DNA of 64,000 bases, taken from contig JAPFBE010000002.1 in the NCBI GenBank assembly GCA_034336665.1, positions 31,165,406 through 31,229,405 of the forward strand. Reading direction: 5' to 3'. This DNA is from Luscinia megarhynchos. Lineage: Eukaryota; Chordata; Aves; Passeriformes; Turdidae. Each line of letters starts with the position of its first letter. Within the stretch, counting starts at the first letter, position 1. The position numbers and the translations under genes were made by a program. The notes beneath the pieces are model-generated. The model was not told the DNA's origin and ran no database searches. It saw nothing but the letters and a program-made list of their open reading frames with translations. This document shows, one piece after another, positions 38,941-52,568 of the stretch.

Positions 38941-41900
38941 ACTATTTTTGTGTCAGAGTGTTTTAAGAGACAAATAAAGAGAAAAGTGCATGCAGTAAAG
39001 CTGATTGACCTGTGGTGCAGCGATGGAAAGTGAAGTAGCTCTCAGAGAGACTCATGCTCAGTGTGGCAGTCACTCTGCTCAGAGAAACACAGTGCCCTGT
39101 TCCTCTCTGATTCCCCCAGTGAAGGGTGCCACGTGCTCCTCCTCAGCTGCACAGAATGATGTGCCAGCCATCTGGCCCAAGGCTGCCTGGTGTCTCTGAG
39201 AGGCAAATCTGTCTGAGCTGTGGGAAATGATGGACACTAACTGGCAAGGCAGATTTCCTACCTGGCATACATCAGCCATCTCCTACTATTTTGAGAACCA
39301 AGTAGCTCTCCACTGTGTTGTTTATGCAGCTGGAGACAGAGTTTTTATACTTTATGCTTTCCCTCTGACCAATACAAAATTTGCTGGGACTCAAAATAAC
39401 TTTCCAGGAACCATTTAATAAAATCAGAGCAGACAGAAGTAACAGCTGTAAGTTTCAGTGGCCATTGGTTGTACTATCAGTATATGAAAATCAGATACAA
39501 AAGATAGGTCTGGGTTTTTCTTTTTCTCCTTTTTAAACTGAATGTATTCAGACCTCTGAGGAATTGTTAAGTTTGATATCAGCTGTTTCCCCAGCTGTTT
39601 CTACTTAGAAAAAGCTTGTAAAATCTGGACTGTGCCTCCAAAGGCATCCCACTAAGAGCTTGCAATACCACAGCAGTGAAAAAATGCAAAACACTCATTG
39701 AACCACTGAATCTCTACAACCAATTCTAACACTTTAACATAACTAAGTTCAGTTTCAAGCAAGGAAGCTTTACTCAGTAGCAGACTAAAAAAAACTATCT
39801 CACTAGTCAAGATTGGCCTCCTTTTTCTCACCCAATCACCATCCTTCATTTCTTTTTGTCAGGAAAAAAGGAACTAGTAAATTTAATTAAAAGAGCTGCT
39901 AAAGCAGAAAAGAATACTTCAGTCATATGATCTTCTGAGTTCCCTCCAACATCATCTTAGGTAATGGCTTATCACGTAACATTTGCTTTATTTTCTCTTT
40001 AGCAGTAAGATATTTCTAAACTTGTGCATCCCATCTGTATCCATTTTCACAATGACTGAACAAATGCAATTAGTCTGCAGTCAGCCATGTAATGGTCTCC
40101 TACTACTACCACTAGGTATTTTTAGTCCATGGATTCTCTTATTTCTCAGCTATGCCTTCTTTCTTTCCCTAGCTTACATTTATTATCAGAATTGCTTTTC
40201 TCCCTTCACTGCCATTCTGTGTTATTGAAAGAATCTCATACACTTTATCTTTTCATATTTCTCCCATGGTCACCTCATTGCAACATACAGATGGTTGTAA
40301 CAGGAGGAATTTTTCATTAAAAATATTGCAAAATTTGCCATTTACTTCTTTTCAAATTCTGTATTTTGCTTTGTTTCCTAGACCTGAGCAGTCTGTCTTC
40401 TACTCCAGACTTGCTTGTACTGCTTACTATGCTTTCATAAAGATTTATGAACCATAGGAAAAGAGAAAATCTCCATGTTAACCTATTGAGAAAGGAGTTC
40501 AGTTTCCTTCTCCCAAAACAGATTTCCAGTGGTCCACCCACCTCACAGCTGAATGCAGCACTGATCTTTTTAAAGTCCAGATTGCAGATCTCTTATGTGC
40601 TGAACACAGCAGGGATGAACATGACTTTGCGTGTGCTCTTTGCCCATGACGTGCAAACACAGCAGCCTTTCTGACTTAGCTTCAATCTGTTAAAAACAAA
40701 GATGTGTCACTAACTCTTCTTTCACCTTGCAGAGTGTTAAACATTATATGCTTTCAATTCTCTGAATTTGTCAGCTGGTTCCTTCACCAAGCTAAATGTG
40801 ATGCTCCTCTGACTCTACGAATGATCCTTCTTCTTTCCTGAAAGCTGCTTGGTGAACAGGCCCCTCTGTCTTTCAACATATTTAATTTCTGATTTTGTCA
40901 TCCATTTTTGTGCTGTATATGGAATTTCCTGTTTGTTTGAGGTGCTGGTATTTGACATTTTTGTTGTCATTGTTTTTATGAGACAGACAGATTTTATTAT
41001 TTCCAGCTTCTTTTTCAAAGTACTTCTCTGAAAAATGGTGACTCCTCAGTTGTCTCTCAACAGCTGTGAAATACTTGTATCAGGTTTGCCTCTGATGTGG
41101 ACAACATACGTGCAGGAAAGCCTTCTTCACAACAGAAAGATACATCAATTCAATTTAAACCAGGTTTTAAACCAATCTTGTTTAAAAAATGTAGGTTCTT
41201 GTGTAGACCTTCTTAATTGATATAGCTTATGCAAGTTTTTCATTGTCCTGAATTAAAGAGAAAATAAATCAGTTTCAGCTTAATTAGGAATGTCTAATGT
41301 ATTTAAATAAAGCTGCACATCGAAACAGACTGGTGCAACTTTTTCATGGAGAAAAGGCTTTAAAATATACACAGCAAGATAAGAAAAAAATATGTACAGT
41401 CCCCTAGAGTATTCTTCCCACTGTACTCTGAGTTCCCCATCCTTTCCACACTTCTGATTGCAAGCTCAGTTTTTCAGTTGTTTCAAAAAACAGAAACTTG
41501 CATAAATTTCACTGCAGCTTCTGGGGACCTTAACGATCTCAAGAAATGTTCTTGTGGTTACACTTCCTGTTCACCAGCTCCTGTTTCCTTTTTTACCCTT
41601 CTTTTTCCACACTTTCTCTGTGAATTGTACTGGCTCTAAAACAATTTTGAACATTTGGACTACAGCATCGCCTTTCAAAAATTTAACCAAGCTTCTAGGA
41701 ATATATTCAGAATATATCTCTCCCACCATCCCCTCAACCCATTCTTACCTTTTGATAGAGAAAGAACCATTAAGAAGAAATATTCTGACAGTGAATAGAA
41801 AATGAAATGGATTTCTACCTCTAGATTTGGTTAAGTTACATTCAGAGGCAGAATATACTGAAGAAGTTACAGAAATACAAGCAGGCTGAATCTTTCATTA

Positions 41901-44900
41901 CCTTAGAGAATAGCCAAGCTTAGCAGCAGTGATTTCATCTCTAAGTCCAAATTCTTCAGCTGAAAATACTTTCCTTGCTTTCTTTTGAACAGGCTCAGAA
42001 ATCTTTTCTTCCTTCATCTCACTGTTCTTCCCAGCAAAAGAAATTATTCTGGTTTTTCAGTCAGCCTATTTTCACTAAGCATTTCAGTTTGCACCCTCAG
42101 CTCAGGTTCACGTGTGTGAATCACTTAAGCAGAGCTGATAGGATGCTGCCATTTCCTTTTTCCCCCCTTACACATAGGCCTATTTGCTATTACATTTCTT
42201 TCCCTTTGATATCAGATTAGTGAGGCTACATTAATTATTCATTTCCCTAGGCGACAAACATTCTGTGTTCAATAGTTGATTGACCTGGTTCTTTAAGCTC
42301 AATAGAGATGTTAGTTTCAGCTATACCAGAAAGGACAAAGGAGGAAAGATACCTCAGCAAGAGTTCAAACATTTATAACAGACCATTTTCCTACTTCTTC
42401 TCACAGTGTTGCATGCCTTTCACTTTATGAAACTCTACATTTAAAAAAAATCTTTTCATTCAGTATTAGGAAATGCTTTGACATGGAAACTGGCAAAATT
42501 CTTAGGTTAAATATTCTCCTCCACTATTCTGCTGCTTTCCTGACTAGCTCAAGTCACCAGACAATGTTTCTTCCACTTAAATCCCTGTCTGACAAGCTCT
42601 AAAGTGGGGGGAAAAAAAAGGATGGGCTGCTGGGTATTGCAAGGATATTACACTAAACTGGTTCTAAGGTTACCTGCACCTATGGGATTAAGTCATTAGC
42701 TATTTACCTTGAAATCACCCTTAATTGAAGCCTAAACTAAAAGGCAAAAAAAAAAGTTTGCTTACAGAATTTAAAATAGATGCTTGCAGAATTTTCTGAA
42801 GTCAAAGTGCCAAAAGGAAACAGAAAATGCATGCAGATCTTTAGTCATTATTTATATTGGCTCTAAAGTTTCTTCTCACCCATTATGAGGCAGCTGAGAC
42901 TATAGAAATTCACATCCTCTTAGAGGATTCAGTCTTGAAAAACCTGAAAACATCCTCAGGCTAAGGTCATGGAAGGGGATCTTGGCTCAGGAAAGAATGT
43001 TACCTTTCATAACATGGTCATTTAAACACATTTTAAGGATGTATTTAAAAACAAAAAAAAATTGTTTCTATCAGATGAAAGAGATTTACCCAAACCCTTT
43101 GTGTTTAATTAGTCAAGGAAAGCCAAGACCCAGGAATTCTCAGACCCTTGTGCCAAACCAGCCTGTCAGCATCCTGTTAGGGGTAGCCTTTAGTGAGCAG
43201 TTCACTAGATCAGAGAGTGACTTGTTCAGGGTCCCACAGCAAATAGAGAAACCCCTCCTGGGACTCCACACCTTTACCCACTGCCAGTGACTGCCAACAC
43301 CCTTGAAATACTCACATTAACAGTTTACAGAATAACACTCTTCATAAATGAAATTGTGATAATTTAAGGTTCTAAAATTGCTGGTGATAATATCTGACTG
43401 CAAATACATACTCAAAGTTATATAGTAATTTAAAGCAATACACTAAGAAGTTCTACTCCCCAATAAAAGCTGGCTGAAGAGAATCATTCAGCATGCAAAG
43501 AACACAGATGCCAGGAAGGCATGTCTATGGGGGAGAAGAGAGGTTCAGTCCCTCAACTGATCCCACCTGGAGTCTTCCCCCACTTCCCTCTCTTATCTTA
43601 CTTTCACACTATTTCTTTACATTTGGGTGGAGCTTGGGTGACTTCAGTCACACATCTTACTAGTGAGTGGTGGTTGTATCTTGGGGGTGGATATCTCAGG
43701 ATAGTACCTGAGATAACCTAGGGATGGGGACATCTTCCTTTATCTCCCTTGGTTTCAGCTGCTGTGTGGTTTGTCAGCTGGCAGTACCACTGAGTTGTCT
43801 CCTCTGCAAGGGTTTTGGCAGAGCCTGGCCATGTTGGCTCCACTCTGCTCCATCATCAGTTTAGCCCCCTTGGATTGCATTGTGTGGGGAGGTCAGACAT
43901 GCTGACTGCATTCCCTAGCAGCTGCACTCCTCCCAAGAACTTCCATACCATTACCTTTTAAACCTCAGTGATTTTCTCACATCTTCCCCCAAAATTTTTA
44001 ACTTGCACTTCCTAAATGAAAAGTGATCCTTCACTTTGGACCTTTTTCTTGAGAATTAATTTCCCATGCCCCTTTGAAAATGCTGCTTTCCTTCTGGCAA
44101 ACCAGACATAGTCATGCCATTGGCTTGAGTATTAGCAAACTGTTAATGAGTTTATCACCAGATGATGTACTTCTTTTCTTACCTGATCAAAACTGAAAAT
44201 ACTTTTGGAAGTCAGTGAATACTATCACTTTAATCAGAAAGCTTCATGTCACCTAAGGCTTTGCCCATGTTTTATACAAACATAACAATGTACTATGCCA
44301 CATCTGTCTATCAGATATAATCCCTGATGCAACTGAGCTCTACCCCACAGAATAAGTCAGGCATGGGATGTCTGGAGAGCTTCTCCAGCTAACACTTACA
44401 TTTGTAGCACGGGGTTTGATTCACTTGAGGTCCATGCTGCGGTTAACTGTGGTCAGTGCAGCATGCAGGCTCTCACACAGCACTTCTGAGACATTGCCAC
44501 AGCGCTCCCAAGCCACTGCAGGAACTGACAAAGGCATAGGCTGCCTTTGCTGGATTCTCAGCATTTGCAGAGCTGAAGGGACAGCAGAAAAGCCCATGTG
44601 GGGCAAGGAGAATGAGCAACAGTCTAAAAACCACTCCAAGAGACAGAGCACAAGCATTTGAGGAATGTGAGATTTTTCTGTTTGGTATTTTTAATACTGG
44701 GATTTTTTTTTTTCTTACAGACTTGGGGGTAATGAGATATGATAAATGCCTATGAGACTAAATAGCAGCTATATTGTTATCATATATATTTAATTTACTG
44801 AGAGTGAGTTTGATGCAGCAGAGCTTTATTCCAGGATTGTCTCCAAAATCCAAGAAAGTTATGTGAACAGAAGCAGGCAAAACAATATGCATTTAACTGA

Positions 44901-46114
44901 CATATGGGGCTGAGAAAAGCAAAGAAACAGGGCATTTCTTCCTGAACAACCTGTTAGTGAAGAGATTTTCATCAGGTGTTTGGAACTAATAGCAGCATGG
45001 AAGACTAGCTAATCTTCTGTAAAGACATTTGAAAGGGGACCATGGAGCTATTTTCATTGTTGCATTGGAAACAGATAGCAATAGAGCACAGAAAGGACAG
45101 GCCAGAGGCAACAACAAGCATTACAGAAGTAGAAGCATGCCTAACAGACTGTTTTGAAGGATGCTTCTTTAACCTCTGATTTAATTTAAATAGGAATTAA
45201 CTGATGGACAGGGGACAGTAGCATGAACATGACGTATGGCTGCTGCTAACAGCAGAAGTGCAGTTCAGTTTCAGCGCAGAGCACTGTCTTTTAGGGTTAT
45301 AAACACTCCAACTGTTGTGTAAGACACAGGTTTGGAAACCAAGATAAGTTTGTGCCATGGAAGAGGGAAGCAGGATTATAAGGAGTAGATAATTAGGGCA
45401 AGGAAGAAGCACTAACCTTTGGACAGAAGGATGAGGCAGTTTGGGGAGGCAGAACTTCCCCAGGTAACCTGTGTAAACTTGAGGCTGTTTCAGGATGGCC
45501 CTAAGAGACAATACTTCTAGCAGAGTTGTCCTTCAGGGGGAGCCAGGAATACTGTAACAGCCAAGAATTTAAAATCAATAGAACTGGAAAGAAATGGCCT
45601 ATAAAAATAATAAATGAGGTTTCTGAAAATAGGACTATGGGTCCCCTTTAGTCCTCTAGGATAGATATTGACAAAAAAATGTGATTAATTCAGAATGACC
45701 CACTCCCACCCACCTCTTACTCTTGCACTATGTCCATAAATGATGGTGGTGACCCTCAATGTGCTTGTTGATACACATTTTCCTTGACCTGGTAGTATCA
45801 GACATTTTTCCCCCCTGCCTTGTAACATGGCTTGCAAATTGTAACACCAAATTGGTAGTTCAGCTATTACCAGACCAACATCATGGTTCCAATTTTGCTG
45901 GGACTCAAGACCCAGGGACATTATTTCTTCAGGAAAGCAATGCCAGTGTGTTGCCTGTTGTCTGGTGCTGTTACTGCCTCTGGTAATCCATCACAGTGCA
46001 GTACAGGCAGTGAAATCGGAAGTGGAAAGCCTCTGGCATCTTATTGTCCTCAGGTTTTAGCTAGAAAGGGAGGGAAGAAAGACTAGTACTGCACAAAAAT
46101 GTGGTGGCAGGGAC
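38941..46114. other. Intergenic, no gene seen
   Basis: About 7 kb without a gene I can support. Positions 43,450-43,990 have higher GC and a sequence style like an LTR (a 'caataaaagctggctg' block at 43,461), but I could not place it in a family. Short ORFs at 44.4 kb and 45.2-45.5 kb have no recognisable domain. Confidence 0.45.
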
Positions 46115-46505
46115 TCACAAAGGATATAGAGAAGGTGAGGTACTTAATGCTCTTTTTGCCTCAGTTTCTACTGACATGGTCTTCTCTCAGGTATGCCAGG
46201 AACTTAATAATGGTCAGTGCAACTGAAGCATTAGTCATGGTAAAGGGTAACTAGCAGAGCTAGGGATCACTTAAGCCAGCATATTAGACCTGATGGGATG
46301 CATTCAAAGGTGCTGAGACAGCTGTCTGCTGTCATTGCAAATTCTTTTTCACTTTTGAAACGGTGTGGCAATCACAAATAGGTTTCTGAAGACAGAAGAA
46401 AGTCAATTTCACATCCTTTTCAAGAGGGGCAAGAAGGAAGATCTGGAGAAAACAGACCACTCAGCCCTGTATGGAGGAGTTGGGGGACAAATTTTCCTGG
46501 AAGTC
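46115..46505 (+). mobile_element. CR1 LINE ORF2 fragment, sense (reverse transcriptase region)
   Basis: The + strand reads like the linker and early reverse transcriptase part of CR1 ORF2. Landmarks are 'aggtacttaatgctcttttt' and 'gcctcagtttctactg', then the codons for a PDGMH-like motif at about 46,290-46,306, 'aagaggggcaagaaggaag' and 'tttcctggaagtcattt'. Frameshifts and stops break the frame. This is the 5' part of the ORF, unlike the other CR1 copies here, which are all 3' ends, so the fragment is truncated on both sides. Confidence 0.8.
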
Positions 46506-46895
46506 ATTTAGGACTGCAGGGTTGACTGTTCCAGGTGCTACAGAGCTGCTGTTAACACATTATAGGTCAGCACCTTTCAGTACTGACAGAGTGATCAGCC
46601 TTGGCACAAGCAGCCACTCCTAATACACAGTGAAGCTGGGACTCAGCCCCTCACCTCTGCACTCTGGTGGGATGACCTGGGCCAACAGCCAAGCACCCAC
46701 ACCCCGGCTCACTTCCCTTTCTCCCACTTACTGAGGGGCACAGAGGGGGAAATAGAGAAAGCCTTGCTGCTGTGCAAGCACTGCTCAGCAACAGCCCAAA
46801 CACTGATAGCACTGCTCTGCTCACAAATCCAAAACACAAGACCATAAGGGCAGTAACGAGGAGAATTACCCCCATCCCTAGACTGACACAGCACA
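46506..46895 (-). mobile_element. ERVL-type LTR, antisense, partial
   Basis: On the minus strand the element starts at 46,895 with TGTGCTGTG. It shows the avian ERVL LTR series 'gtgttttggatttgtgagc', 'ctgttgctgagcagtgctt' and 'gcacagcagcaaggctttct'. The usual AATAAA/U5 end is not visible, and the left part (46,506-46,640) matches an inverted copy at 48.0 kb. It abuts a CR1 fragment directly at about 46,505. The ORF of 142 codons that crosses its edge is not a gene. Confidence 0.75.
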
Positions 46896-47968
46896 AGCAT
46901 GAAAAACATTCTAATGGTATTTTGATAAATTCTTAACACAGGATAATTGGTGAACATAAAACTAGATTTCTGTGGAAAGTATAAAACCTGTAATACTAGC
47001 AACAACCAAAAAATAAAGAAAAATAGAGAAGAATTTAAATTATGTAATCTGGACAGCAGGAAAAAATGAAAACTGCTGAACAAACTGAATCTTTGTGCAA
47101 AGAAAAAATAAAATATAGATACATACTTTAGAAACATCTTATAACCTTTAACTCCCAGCCAGCAAGTACTCTGAAAATATACTCATTAAAATTGACATAA
47201 TTCTGGGACACAACTGAAAAGCAAAACAGCCCTTCCACCACTGCTCAAATGCTGCAGCTTCCGAAGGAGAGGTCATAAAACTTCCCAACCTTAAAGAATG
47301 CTGATACTTTACATTCTTTTCATGTGAGAAGAATAAGGACTAGAGAGATAACAGGAGAAAAAATGTGTTAGCCTTATACCCTTGAGCTGTGATGAAATAC
47401 CAGTCTACTTACATTTAATTATGTTCAGTTTATAACAAAGCATTCAGCAGAAAACATCAATAAGAATGTTGACACACTGAGACTCCTTCTAATAAGAGTG
47501 AGGAATTATAGTTGGAAATCTGGCATCTAGAATTCAACTGAAAAGGGATTTTGCTGTTTAACAATTAGTTCTCTCTGAAACATGAAGCACCATTTCTAAA
47601 GGAAAATAATTGGGTATATTTACAATTGAGGTATGTGCTTAGATCAGTTCAAAGATTAAAAAATCGCTACATTACTCTAGACAAAGACACATTTGGACTA
47701 AATACACACCACAATATATAATTTCTTGTTGTATATTACTTAACGTTCTCTGGAAGGAACATAAATAAATAATGCAGAGTGTAAAGACCAGAACTTTGCA
47801 ATTGATATGTTTGCTGCAAAGTTCAGAGAAATCTTAGGTCTGAAACCAAGGCACTAAGGCACTTCCAGGAGAAGAAGTGTCTTTTAGAATAGGTTTGGCT
47901 GTATCAGAAGGATAAAGCAGAGCCAGGCAAAGCCTGGGTGAGGTATTGGTGCTGTGGGACACTGGGTA
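46896..47968. other. Spacer between inverted LTR copies
   Basis: About 1.07 kb of A/T-rich sequence. I see no retroviral gene or exon in it, so it does not look like the inside of a provirus. Confidence 0.5.
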
Positions 47969-48128
47969 CCAACTTCACTCCTGCCTTAGGAGTGGCTGTT
48001 TGCAGCTAAGTTAAAAGACATCACACTGTCAGGTACTGAAAGGTGCTGACTATGATGAGGTTGTGCTAATGGCAGCTCTTCAGCACCTGTAGCAGCCAAA
48101 CTTACAGTCTTCAGAAGTTATTTCCTAG
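47969..48128 (+). mobile_element. Partial LTR-related repeat, sense, inverted copy of 46.5 kb
   Basis: It aligns with the reverse complement of 46,503-46,640 over about 140 bp at roughly three-quarters identity by eye. Shared blocks include 'ttaggagtggctg', 'tactgaaaggtgctgac' and 'cagctct..agcacctg'. It carries small insertions relative to the other copy. The upstream part of the LTR (the TGTGCTG end) is not evident here. Confidence 0.7.
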
Positions 48129-51100
48129 AAGCTAGCGGCAACTTACTTGTGTACATAAAAAACTCCCTCTGAAGCCAACAAAGTTGCTGTGAAAGATTAC
48201 AAAGAAACTGAAGATACTGAAATGAACAGTGCTTGATGTTATTTACCATGGTATCTGACTTTGAATATGAAATATGGACAGTAAGCAACCATCAGTTCTG
48301 TGCTGAATGCTCACTGCAAGGCTTGCGGTTAGCCAGGTTCTCAGTTTCCATCACAACCACAAAACCCCCACACTCTGATGTTAACTGTTTTCACAAAAAA
48401 TAAATGCAGAAAAAACCCCACCAAATCCAATGTGTTTGTAAACACTAAGAAATTAAATCAGCTTGACTTTTTTAATTTTCACTTTTGAACCAACATTAAT
48501 TCTTTCCTTTTTTGAAAAAGCACAGCTTGCATAGGTCCAATTCAGTAAAGACAGAATAGGGATGGGAAAGAAAGGAAGAGAGGAGTGGGTAAGACCCACT
48601 TGCCGAGTGCAACATCTAATTCTCTTGAGCCCCACTTGGTATGAACACCAGTAACTCCCAGGAGCAGTCACAGCCCCCAGTCACACTGATCCTGAGGCTG
48701 CGATGGAAGCCCAAAACTGCAAGAGGCTCTGCACATTCATCTCAAGCAGAGGGAAGCCCTGTCGTCTAGAGCTAGATGAACAGGACCCTCTCTATCTGGG
48801 CAGCACTAATGTGCCCATTTTCTATCATGATAAAATACATTGTTTCTTTAGTAAGTCCCAGACTAATGAGACAATGGAGAGAGAACTGTGCCCCAAGGGG
48901 CCTGGCTGCTGTTTTCATCTCTGCCACTAGTTCAGCTTTGGCAACTTAATTTTCTGTACTTCTGCTTACGGTTCTAAGGCAGTGGGTAAGGAAAATTATG
49001 GTGTTGATACAGAATATTGGTCTCTTTGGATAAAAATCCTCCAAAAGATAAAATTTACTTTCTCTATTGAAGCAGACATATCCCTCCCTACTTTCCTTCT
49101 TTGTTTTTTCTCTTCTCCTCTCTCCTTCCTCTTCCCTCTTCCTCCTCCCCCCTTTCTACCTTTCTTCCATTGAAGACTTTAAATTGCTTTGTTAGTCTCC
49201 CGTAACAGAATACTTCTGTGCTATGTCACCATGAGTAGTTTTAAAGCAGAACTGCAGTACACAGTATTGGAGGAAGAATTAATATTTGCAAGGCAAAGCC
49301 TCTGGAAACTCACAGACATTTATTCTCTTTATTTTCCTTTTAGTATATAGCAGTAAAGCCATTTATACATAATTTTATTTTCATTTAATGAAAATAAATG
49401 CATTTTAGCCTAATGTAAAGATGTATTGTGATAGCAGTTTCCTTTTGGGTTTTCCTTAAAAGCAGATTTCTCATGTGAACTCAATATAAATTTTTACTTC
49501 AGCTGTATGGCAAACAGCAACCTGTTGAAAGAAAAGAAAGCTACAACAAATTATGTCACTCTAGCATTCACCATGTCTAAAACTTAACAGCTAAAATAAT
49601 ATTGTAGAGTGGGGAGGAGCAAATGTAAAAAGCAGTCATTGTAGCTAAGGTAGATATTAGCAGAGTAACAGACTGCTTTTTGTGAAAAAGGCATAAAGAA
49701 CAATTTCTTAATTTGCTACAAGCCCCCTGAATTTGATTCATATCTCAGTAGTAATCCATCATACTGAGAAATTGCTTTTCATGCTGATTTAATATTTGAT
49801 AACAGCTCAGAAGTCTGAACTTCATGACAATATAATATAAGAGTAGCAATGTAACATTGCAATGTTTCTTTCTGAAAACATCATCATTCTACCTTTCTCA
49901 TGAGGTAGACTTGTAGTGTACTTTTTCTCAGCAATATTTCCATGGAAATCTAATAAAACACTAAAAAAAAAAAAAAAAAAAGGAGCATTTGAGTCTTACA
50001 ATTACATTGTGACTCAATTCAGAAATTTTTAACACTCAACAAATTTATGCTTGACCCAAGGGGAACTTACTCTAATTTTAAAGAAGAAAAAAAGTACTTA
50101 TATAGGTTTTCCTGAAAAACTGAATTTTTAAATCAAGCAAGCATATAAATTCGAGTTCCTGGTCAGAATAACAGTACAATTAGAGTAACAATATGGAATT
50201 AATCAGATCATCAAGATACAGAGAAACCAGCAAACTCTGGAACCCAAGTGACTTTAATGAGTTGATGCAATGACAATAGGTAAGCGAAGGGTAGAAAATG
50301 ATTACTAAAGCAAATTCCTCCTTGCCCCAAAATTATTTGCTTGTTCTCTTGCACAAACTATTTTCCCAGGTCTGGGCATTATAATATAATCACCTTTTTG
50401 GGTGGCAGACCACACAATCTCTGAAAATTTCCTAACAAACCACAGTCCTAAACGCAGCACCCTTTTCTCAGTCTGTCATAGAAGTGAGACAGAACTAAAA
50501 TGGTATTATTTGACTTTTGCTAAAAGCTTTATATATTTCCAAATAAGTAAAAAAGCAAGGAATTTTCCCAACTGGTTGTATCAGACTAAGCCCATTCTTT
50601 TAAGTAATGGGTGACAACATATACAAATAAAGATCTGCAAACAAAAAAACAAAGGTGAAGGATCAAATTCCTAAGTAAACCCTTTGGTTTGTTTTATCAT
50701 TTCTCAGAAATTATAGCACCCTCAAAATGCCACAAAGGATTAGAATTATGTGGATAACTGATAATGTTATTAGCTGGTAAGGGGGGAAAAAAGAAAAACA
50801 AGAAGATAAAAAGAGAAAATAATTTCATTTCTCTATTGTTTTATAAAAAGAGAAAATAATTTCATTTCCCTATGGTTTTTAATTTTTAAAACAGCAAAAT
50901 TTTAAAACATATTGTTGAAATAAAAGAACCAAAATTTCAAAACAACTACCTGCTTTCAGGCAAAACTATCTTGAATGCATTATCAAAATCAGCTTAGTTT
51001 TCATTGACTTGATGCTTGTCTATTAATTGGGCAAAGCCCTGTTGACTGAAGGAGTTTTGCCTACCCTGCAGCTAAACAGAGCAGATTATTGTACTTCCCA

Positions 51101-52244
51101 GGATTTACAGCATGCATGTGCATATGTGTGCTGGAAATGACAGCAGAAGTCATGCAGCAAAGCATGAGTTAGCTGCCTTTTAAATGCTCAGTGACCCTAG
51201 GTTGCACTATTACAATTTCCCCTTGACTTGAACCCAAAATTGCTTTTCTATGTTTGTCAGTATTTTCAGAAAGAACACAAAATCTTGCTGCAGGCCCCAA
51301 GTGAAAGCACCAAACTACAGCCATCTGTTTAGTACTGGTGAGCATTTTCAAAACTGACAAAAATTTTGTCCTAATCACAGTTCAACAGACTGTTTCTTTA
51401 TAAAAAAGACTGCTTACTGAACATACTTTGAGCTATAAAGCACAAAAAATAAGAACCTGTTATTACTGTCAAAAGTGCTGTGAATGTCTGACTGCCACTG
51501 AAATCAGATGTTACATGTATGCTTTCGCATACTTTCCTAACTATTCTCTTCACATTGTTTTTTTTTAACTTAGCCTTTGGGATTTGTAAAGGGCTTTTTC
51601 CTATTTTTGGTTGGCTTTTTTTTTGCCTGCACCATCACCATGAAAGACATAGCTTCTTTCTGCTTGCTATTTTTAGTTAAAATTAGTAGTAGCTGGCGCA
51701 TTCTATTTCTTGGTTGTGCTGGATAATGTCACAGAGACTTAAGATGTCTATTACCAGCTCTTGCCCATGAACTGAAGAAGATGTGGTAGACTCCTCCACA
51801 AAAATACTCATATTCTAAAACATCAAGCAGTCTTCAAAACATGTTAGAACATGAAATATCCTAAACAACATGTTTTATTTACTCTTCCCTCAGTGTGCTG
51901 CTACATTTAAGTGCCCTGTGATGCTGTCATTCGCTCGTTTTCCAGTAGGAACTTGCCTTTGCTACAATCTCTGGGGAAAGTGTGTCAGCACCAGGCGTGG
52001 CTGAATTGGCAAAGGAAGTGACTCCACAGCCAACTTTTTGTAAAAACTCTGCCTGTTTCCCGATGAAGTTTCCCACTGTTGCTGCCATTTGTGCGTGCTG
52101 GTACAAATAACTGGTCTGCTGGAAATGACTACGTGACTGAAAAACCCTGGCATTTCACTGCCTGTCATTAAGAACACCTCTCAGTTTCTTGTACATTGGC
52201 ATAATTGAGCAGGACATTGTTTAGCCTGGGGAAAAGGAGGCAGA
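48129..52244. other. Intergenic, no gene seen
   Basis: A/T-rich. It contains a 19-nt A run at 49,963-49,981 and the 37-bp tandem duplication listed separately. No gene recognised. Confidence 0.5.
50806..50879 (+). repeat. 37-bp tandem duplication
   Basis: Two units, 50,806-50,842 and 50,843-50,879, starting ATAAAAAGAG, differ at only two positions. The near identity suggests a recent local duplication. Confidence 0.93.
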
Positions 52245-52568
52245 CCTCACTGCTCTCTACAAGTACCAGTGAAAGGAGGCTGTAGCCAGGTGGGTGCCAG
52301 TCTCTTCTTCCAGGCAACAAGTAACAGGATGAGAGGAAATGGCCTCAAGTTCTGCCAGGGGGGTTTTACATTGGATATTAGGAAAAATGTCTTCATGGAA
52401 GAGGTTGTAAAGTATTGGAACAGATTGCCCAGGGCGAGCTATTAAACCATGTCCTCAAGTGCCATATCCACACATTTTTGAACACTTCCATGGGCAGTGC
52501 TAACTTGATGGTTGGACTTGATGATCTTAAGGGTCTTTTCCATCCTCAGTGATTCTCTGATGCTGTGA
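52245..52568 (+). mobile_element. CR1 LINE 3' end, sense
   Basis: Landmarks in order are 'aggatgagaggaaatggcct', 'ggatattaggaaaaatgtct', 'ggaacagattgcccag', 'ttggacttgatgatctt' and 'aagggtcttttccatcct', ending with 'gtgattctctgatgctgtg'. It is 5'-truncated and non-coding. Confidence 0.95.

Noticed and set aside
46709..47137. 142-codon minus-strand ORF with many hydrophobic residues
   Set aside because: It spans the LTR edge and A/T-rich DNA. The hydrophobicity comes from T-rich codons and not from a membrane-protein family.
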